A stretch of DNA of 8,955 bases. It comes from JBFHRB01 sp041591915. GTDB taxonomy: Bacteria; Actinomycetota; Nitriliruptoria; Nitriliruptorales; Nitriliruptoraceae. The notes beneath the pieces were generated by a model. That model was not told where the DNA came from. It made no database searches and worked only from the letters and a program-made list of their open reading frames with translations. This document shows positions 7,086 through 8,955 of the stretch, piece by piece. Within the stretch, counting starts at the first letter, position 1. The number at the start of each line of letters is the position of its first letter. The translations under genes were made by a program, and so were the position numbers. The stretch covers positions 1 through 8,955 of the forward strand of contig JBFHRB010000139.1 in the NCBI GenBank assembly GCA_041591915.1, read 5' to 3'.

Positions 7086-8503
7086 CGGTCCTCCTGATCA
7101 GCGACGAGCTCGCCGACCGTCGCGGCGCCCCTGAGACCGGTCAGCCGGACCCTGAGGCGCTGCTCGAGCAGTTCGGGGCCTCCGCGGAAGCCCACCTTGA
7201 CGTAGTTGTCCGCCGTGCCCTGCAGCGACCCGTCGCCACGATCGACCTCGGCGATGACGACCAGCTCTCGGCCGAGCAGGCGGGTGTGGAACGCGTCGCG
7301 GAGTCGCTCGCCGAGCGCGATCAGCTCCCGGGAACGGTGCTTCTTCACCTGCGACGGGACGGAGTCACGCATCGTCTCCGCGCTGCGCGTCCCCGGGCGA
7401 GGCGAGTACCGGAACACGTGGAGCTTCGAGAACCCCACCTGCTCCACCACGCGCAGCGTGCCGGCGAAGTCCTCGTCGGCCTCGCCCGGGAAGCCGACGA
7501 TGACGTCGGTCGAGAGGCCCAGGTCGGCGAGGCGCCCTTGCGCCTCACCGACACGGTCGAGGAAGAGCGCCACGTCGTAGCTTCGTCCCATGGCGGCGAG
7601 GATCGTGTCGGAGCCGGACTGCAGCGGGACGTGCAGGTGGTTGCAGACCCGGTCCGTCGCGGCCATGACATCGATCAGCCGCGACGTGACCTGCGCGGGC
7701 AGCACGCTCGAGAGCCGGAGCCGCTCGAGGCCGGGCACCTCGTCGAGGATCCGCTCGACGAGGCGCGCGAGGCCCTCCTCGACGTCGGTGTCCGCGCCGT
7801 ACTTGCCCAGGTGCACGCCGGTCAGGACCGCCTCGCGCACCCCGTCGGCCACCCGGGCGCGGATGTCCTCGATGACCTCGTCACCCGGGCGGCTGCGCAG
7901 GGGACCACGCGTCGACGGGATGATGCAGAACGCGCAGTGCTCGTCGCAGCCGGTCTGCGTTCGGATCGACACGCGGGTGTGGAGCCGCCGGGTGGCGTCG
8001 TCCGCGTCCGCCCCCACCAGCCGCTCGGCCGGTGTCGGGGCCAGGGCTGGCTCAGCCTCGAACACGAGCTCGGCGAGTCGTTCCTTGTCGGTGTTGTCGA
8101 CGACGAGGTCGACGCCCTCGATCGCCGCGGCCTCGTCCGGGTCGCTCGTGGCGTAGCAGCCGGTGACGACGACGAAGGCGTCGGGGTTGTTGTCGACCGC
8201 GCGCCGGACGAGCTTGCGCGAGGTGGCGGTCGACTCGCGCGTGACGGTGCACGTGTTGACGACGACGAGGTCCGCATCCCCGCCGCGGCGCAGTCGCAGC
8301 CCGGCCCGGACCAGGTCGTCCAGCGCCTCCTCGGTCTCGGCCTGGTTGAGGCGACAGCCGACGGTCGAGAACGCGACGCCGTTGCGACGGCCCTCGAGCC
8401 CGGGCGACCATTCGCCCTGGTCGCCGGGATCCGGTGCCATGACGTCGTCGGGCGCCGCGACGAGTGCGGCGTCCTCGGTCAACAGCGGAAGCGGTCGGGT
8501 CAT
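7082..8503 (-). CDS. mtaB: tRNA t6A37 methylthiotransferase MtaB (MiaB family)
   Basis: A 473-residue radical-SAM methylthiotransferase that adds a methylthio group to N6-threonylcarbamoyladenosine at tRNA position 37. The UPF0004 domain carries the three cluster cysteines C50 (STVGCRLNQAE), C85 (NTCTVT) and C116 (VTGCYA). The radical-SAM cluster is C186, C190 and C193 in QTGCDEHCAFCIIPSTRGPLRSR. LTGVHLGKYGAD (227-238) and NHLHVPLQSGSD (288-299) favour MtaB over MiaB or RimO. A C-terminal region (about 412-465) corresponds to a TRAM-like tRNA-binding domain. The first 42 residues, rich in P, D and A, extend beyond the usual MtaB start. No purine-rich ribosome site precedes the ATG at 8503, and a -10 box lies just upstream, so a leaderless message is likely. 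An internal ATG at 8440 is the alternative. The stop overlaps the thioesterase start. Confidence 0.92.
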   Translation of the reverse strand: MTRPLPLLTEDAALVAAPDDVMAPDPGDQGEWSPGLEGRRNGVAFSTVGCRLNQAETEEALDDLVRAGLRLRRGGDADLVVVNTCTVTRESTATSRKLVRRAVDNNPDAFVVVTGCYATSDPDEAAAIEGVDLVVDNTDKERLAELVFEAEPALAPTPAERLVGADADDATRRLHTRVSIRTQTGCDEHCAFCIIPSTRGPLRSRPGDEVIEDIRARVADGVREAVLTGVHLGKYGADTDVEEGLARLVERILDEVPGLERLRLSSVLPAQVTSRLIDVMAATDRVCNHLHVPLQSGSDTILAAMGRSYDVALFLDRVGEAQGRLADLGLSTDVIVGFPGEADEDFAGTLRVVEQVGFSKLHVFRYSPRPGTRSAETMRDSVPSQVKKHRSRELIALGERLRDAFHTRLLGRELVVIAEVDRGDGSLQGTADNYVKVGFRGGPELLEQRLRVRLTGLRGAATVGELVADQEDR

Positions 8504-8504
8504 C

Positions 8505-8526
8505 GTCGGCGGAGGGTAGGCCGACC
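8505..8526 (-). promoter_or_regulatory. Predicted mtaB promoter, leaderless, inside an inverted repeat
   Basis: TACCCT on the minus strand (8518-8513) is a TANNNT -10 box ending 9 bases before the ATG at 8503. That is the arrangement of leaderless actinobacterial promoters and fits the missing ribosome site. It is flanked by GTCGGC and GCCGAC (8525-8520 and 8510-8505 on the minus strand), six-base inverted repeats with a 9-base spacer. No -35 is seen. Confidence 0.4.
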
Positions 8527-8542
8527 GCCTCCCCAGGCGGTC
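8523..8542 (-). terminator. Hairpin at the end of the GGDEF gene, possible terminator
   Basis: GACCGCCT (8523-8530) and AGGCGGTC (8535-8542) make a perfect 8-pair stem with a 4-base loop, starting inside the TGA stop codon of the GGDEF gene. There is no U tract, as is common for actinobacterial stems. It sits just upstream of the predicted mtaB -10 box, so it would separate the two transcripts. Confidence 0.45.
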
Positions 8543-8955
8543 AGACGGGGCTCGCCGTGCGCGCGTGCAGGTCCGGTCGCTGCTCGATCGGCTGGTAGAC
8601 GGCGCGGTTGCGACCCTCGTTCTTCGCCGTGTACAGCGCCGTGTCCGCGGTGGAGACGACGACCTCCCACCGGTCCGGCGGTGCCCCCACGGCGCCGACC
8701 GCGCACACGCCGACGCTCACCGTCACCACACCGAAGGGCGAGCCCTCGTGCGGGATGCCGAGCTCCTCGACGGCCGCACGGAGCCGCTCGGCGGCGGTCA
8801 TGGCGCCCTCCACCGGCGTCTCGGTCAGCACCGCCAGCAGCTCCTCACCGCCGTAGCGGTAGAGCCGATCCGTGGATCGCAGCCCGGCGAGGCAACGCGC
8901 GGCCAGCTGCTGCAGCGCCTCGTCGCCGATCTGGTGCCCGTAGAGGTCGTTGAAC
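8541..8955 (-). CDS. GGDEF-domain protein, probable diguanylate cyclase, C-terminal part
   Basis: The last 137 residues of a protein whose N-terminus lies beyond the right edge. Starting with FNDLYGHQIGDEAL, it covers most of a GGDEF domain, which makes cyclic di-GMP from two GTP. The signature reads RYGGEELL (8838-8852 for GGEEL), with leucine replacing the usual phenylalanine; the two glycines and both acidic residues are kept. RSTD lies exactly five residues before the signature, the position of the RxxD inhibitory site that binds product. VTVSVGVCAV and TADTALYTAKNEGRNRAV are the usual closing strand and helix. A short tail (YQPIEQRPDLHARTASPV) follows. Sensor or membrane domains upstream are not visible, so the signal it responds to is unknown. 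Most likely an active, feedback-inhibited cyclase. Confidence 0.93.
   Translation of the reverse strand, partial: FNDLYGHQIGDEALQQLAARCLAGLRSTDRLYRYGGEELLAVLTETPVEGAMTAAERLRAAVEELGIPHEGSPFGVVTVSVGVCAVGAVGAPPDRWEVVVSTADTALYTAKNEGRNRAVYQPIEQRPDLHARTASPV

Noticed and set aside
7286..8953. A 555-codon plus-strand open frame opposite mtaB and the GGDEF gene
   Set aside because: Same antisense effect; it crosses two unrelated genes and the gap between them, and has no domain or ribosome site.

Overview
The window is a compact, GC-rich (about 70% by eye) chromosomal segment. GTG and TTG starts, strong GC bias at third codon positions, two F420-type oxidoreductases, an actinobacterial-type P5C dehydrogenase and TANNNT -10 boxes all point to an actinobacterium. 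Which class cannot be decided from this sequence. There are ten protein genes, eight complete and one cut at each end. No tRNA, rRNA, CRISPR array, insertion sequence or prophage gene was seen, and no gene-free gap is longer than about 115 bases.

Layout. Right block, read leftwards on the minus strand: the 3' part of a GGDEF (diguanylate cyclase) gene (8541-8955); mtaB, a tRNA methylthiotransferase (7082-8503); a PaaI-type hotdog thioesterase whose ATG overlaps the mtaB stop (6663-7085); an unrecognised 122-residue protein (6221-6589); an LLM-class F420-dependent oxidoreductase (5137-6147); and a small PPOX/FDOR-family protein (4701-5102). Middle: pruA, P5C dehydrogenase, the only plus-strand gene (3072-4697), which meets the PPOX gene tail to tail with 3 bases between stop codons. 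Left block, minus strand, divergent from pruA: a ROK-family sugar kinase starting at TTG (1999-2955); an N-terminally extended acyl-CoA dehydrogenase, possibly (2S)-methylsuccinyl-CoA dehydrogenase (258-1892); and the first 86 residues of an ABC-2-type transporter ATPase (1-258), whose start overlaps the dehydrogenase stop by one base.

How the genes relate. The content is mostly central and accessory metabolism: proline/glutamate catabolism, sugar phosphorylation, acyl-CoA oxidation, acyl-CoA hydrolysis and F420-linked redox, plus tRNA modification and c-di-GMP signalling. The LLM and PPOX genes form a plausible F420 operon (34-base gap), and mtaB and the thioesterase are translationally coupled. 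I see no gene set amounting to a new defence, mobile or biosynthetic system.

The most unusual signals are regulatory. At three places (before pruA, before the LLM gene, before mtaB) a predicted -10 box lies inside an inverted repeat with related GTC(C)GGC...GCCGAC arms. mtaB looks leaderless. A perfect 15-base palindrome covers both stop codons at the pruA/PPOX junction. The sugar-kinase ribosome site and TTG start can fold into a small hairpin. All of these were found by eye and have no statistical test behind them.
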